From Thuidium tamariscinum (taxonomy: Eukaryota > Streptophyta > Bryopsida > Hypnales > Thuidiaceae): DNA of 64,000 bases. How positions within the stretch are numbered: position 1 is the stretch's first letter; each line of letters starts with the position of its first letter. The DNA is taken from positions 9,054,501-9,118,500 of the forward strand of contig OX344758.2 of NCBI GenBank assembly GCA_947034885.2, in the 5' to 3' direction. Below, in pieces: positions 62,992 through 64,000 of the stretch. The translations under genes were made by a program, and so were the position numbers. The notes beneath the pieces are model-generated. The model was not told the origin of the DNA, ran no database searches, and saw only the letters and a program-made list of their open reading frames with translations.

Positions 62992-63552
62992 TTGAAGAAG
63001 TGGGTGATTTTGGAGCCTAAGCACTTTGAGAAACTCTTACTTTATGATGAATATGAGATGAATAGAATCTTCACCTAGAAAATTCATGATAATTTTATTT
63101 TGGAAAATTTTTATTTTGAAAAAAATTTATTTTGAAAAATTATGGAATCCTTTTCAAATCTATTTTTATATATGGAAAAAATTTCCCTTCAACATATTCT
63201 ACCTTAGGTATATATGTTCAATTACTTAATTAAGTTGTCAAAAATGGATTGCCTTCCAAATTAAGGGTGCATATTGCCTAAATAAAAAAATGTCAAGATA
63301 TGCCAAGAGGTCAAAAATGGACAAACATTAGCTAATGAACAAATGAAGACTTTTGATTTTCTATTCATTAAATTTTGAAGACAACTTTGCATCACATAGT
63401 AGTGAAAAAGGATGAGTTCAAGAAAGACCGATATCGACAAGAGATGTGGGTGTTTTTAGTAGGAGATAACAGTAAGAAAATATTGAAAAGACATTGAAAG
63501 TACTGGAAAGTCAACTTGGGAAGTGGAGTCGTGTACATTCAGTTATAAATTC
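62992..63552. other. AT-rich spacer
   Basis: No gene or bounded element recognised. Confidence 0.4.
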
Positions 63553-64000
63553 TTAAAAGTCATGTAAATGTTCTCCAAAACGTTCTTTTCGGTCACTGAG
63601 CGGCATGTAGACTGTTTTCGTGTAGTGAGCAAGCGGTGTTCGGTGTAAAAATAGAAAAAAGCATCTGTTCTTGTCGTCGAGGGCTTGCCGCATTGCTACA
63701 TTCTTTGCACGCTGCATAACTTCGTCTCTGCAGAACCTCTGCTTGCTCTGCATCGTCTCCATTCAGTTGTTGCTGTCCTCGTTGCGGTTTTTGGTGTTGT
63801 TGGTGAAGACGGTGCCGCATGTGAGGAGTCCGACGGGGTGGTCTTCCTCCGCGGCCACTCTGGCGTGCGCTTTCCCATGACGACGCGCATCACGCAAGGC
63901 GTGGGTGCCAATCTGCCGGGCCAGCACGCCGCGGAGCGCAACCAGGATGCGACGGCCTAGTATCTCTGGGACGGAGGGGATGATGCTCGTCGCCATAGCC
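63553..64000. other. GC-rich window edge, possible partial gene
   Basis: GC content rises sharply from about 63.66 kb. Overlapping frames are open on both strands: minus 63996-63763 (77 codons, starting MATSIIPSVPEILG) and plus 63685-63960 (91 codons). Neither has a motif I recognise, and the window ends here. It may be the start of a gene on the minus strand or the end of an exon. I do not choose between them. Confidence 0.3.

Overview
The window looks like nuclear DNA of a non-seed land plant. A moss is my best guess, inferred from compact multi-exon genes, a group III CONSTANS-like gene, a plant subfamily XII-type bHLH gene and AT-rich repeat-filled spacers. Nothing in the sequence names a species. 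I saw no rRNA or tRNA genes, CRISPR arrays or bacterial operons.

Layout. 0.7-3.3 kb: a plus-strand CONSTANS-like (two B-boxes, CCT) gene whose second B-box is broken by an apparent 14-base loss. 5.4-8.8 kb: a minus-strand six-exon bHLH gene, convergent with it and intact across the bHLH. Its upstream region (8.8-11 kb) is full of tetranucleotide repeats and a diverged tandem array of about 210 bp. 12-29.5 kb: AT-rich spacer made largely of short inverted-repeat elements (MITEs) of at least seven families. 29.5-42.3 kb: one large mobile element (below). 42.8-45.2 kb: two more terminal-inverted-repeat elements. 46.9-52.7 kb: a minus-strand gene of 13 or more exons for an unrecognised protein of about 1,070 residues. 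54-59 kb: AT-rich spacer. 59.2-60.5 kb: a minus-strand gene for a probable membrane protein of about 426 residues. 61.6-63.0 kb: two more inverted-repeat elements. 63.6-64.0 kb: a GC-rich edge that I cannot assign.

The main discovery is the element at 29506-42263. It is 12,758 bp long. It has 55/56-bp terminal inverted repeats beginning CACTA, is flanked by a 3-bp TAT direct repeat, and has subterminal repeats and a hairpin. It carries two divergently transcribed genes. One (plus strand) is a two-exon transposase with a WRKY/GCM1-like C-x4-C/H-x-H finger, D...D...CxxH...E catalytic residues and a SWIM finger, an architecture expected of Mutator-like (MULE) transposases, not of CACTA ones. The other (minus strand, about 11 exons, about 1,120 residues) joins a ParB-like DGNHR motif region, a lysine-rich coiled coil, and a DNA amino-methyltransferase-like domain with motif IV before motif I. 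The intron before its ParB exon is almost entirely a GC-rich minisatellite of about 125 bp with alternating unit types. Both genes in this copy have in-frame stops and probable frameshifts, so it is a recently decayed copy. I infer that the pair is a transposase plus self-modification system: the ParB-like part would recognise DNA and the methylase part would mark element or target DNA. That function is not shown by the sequence.
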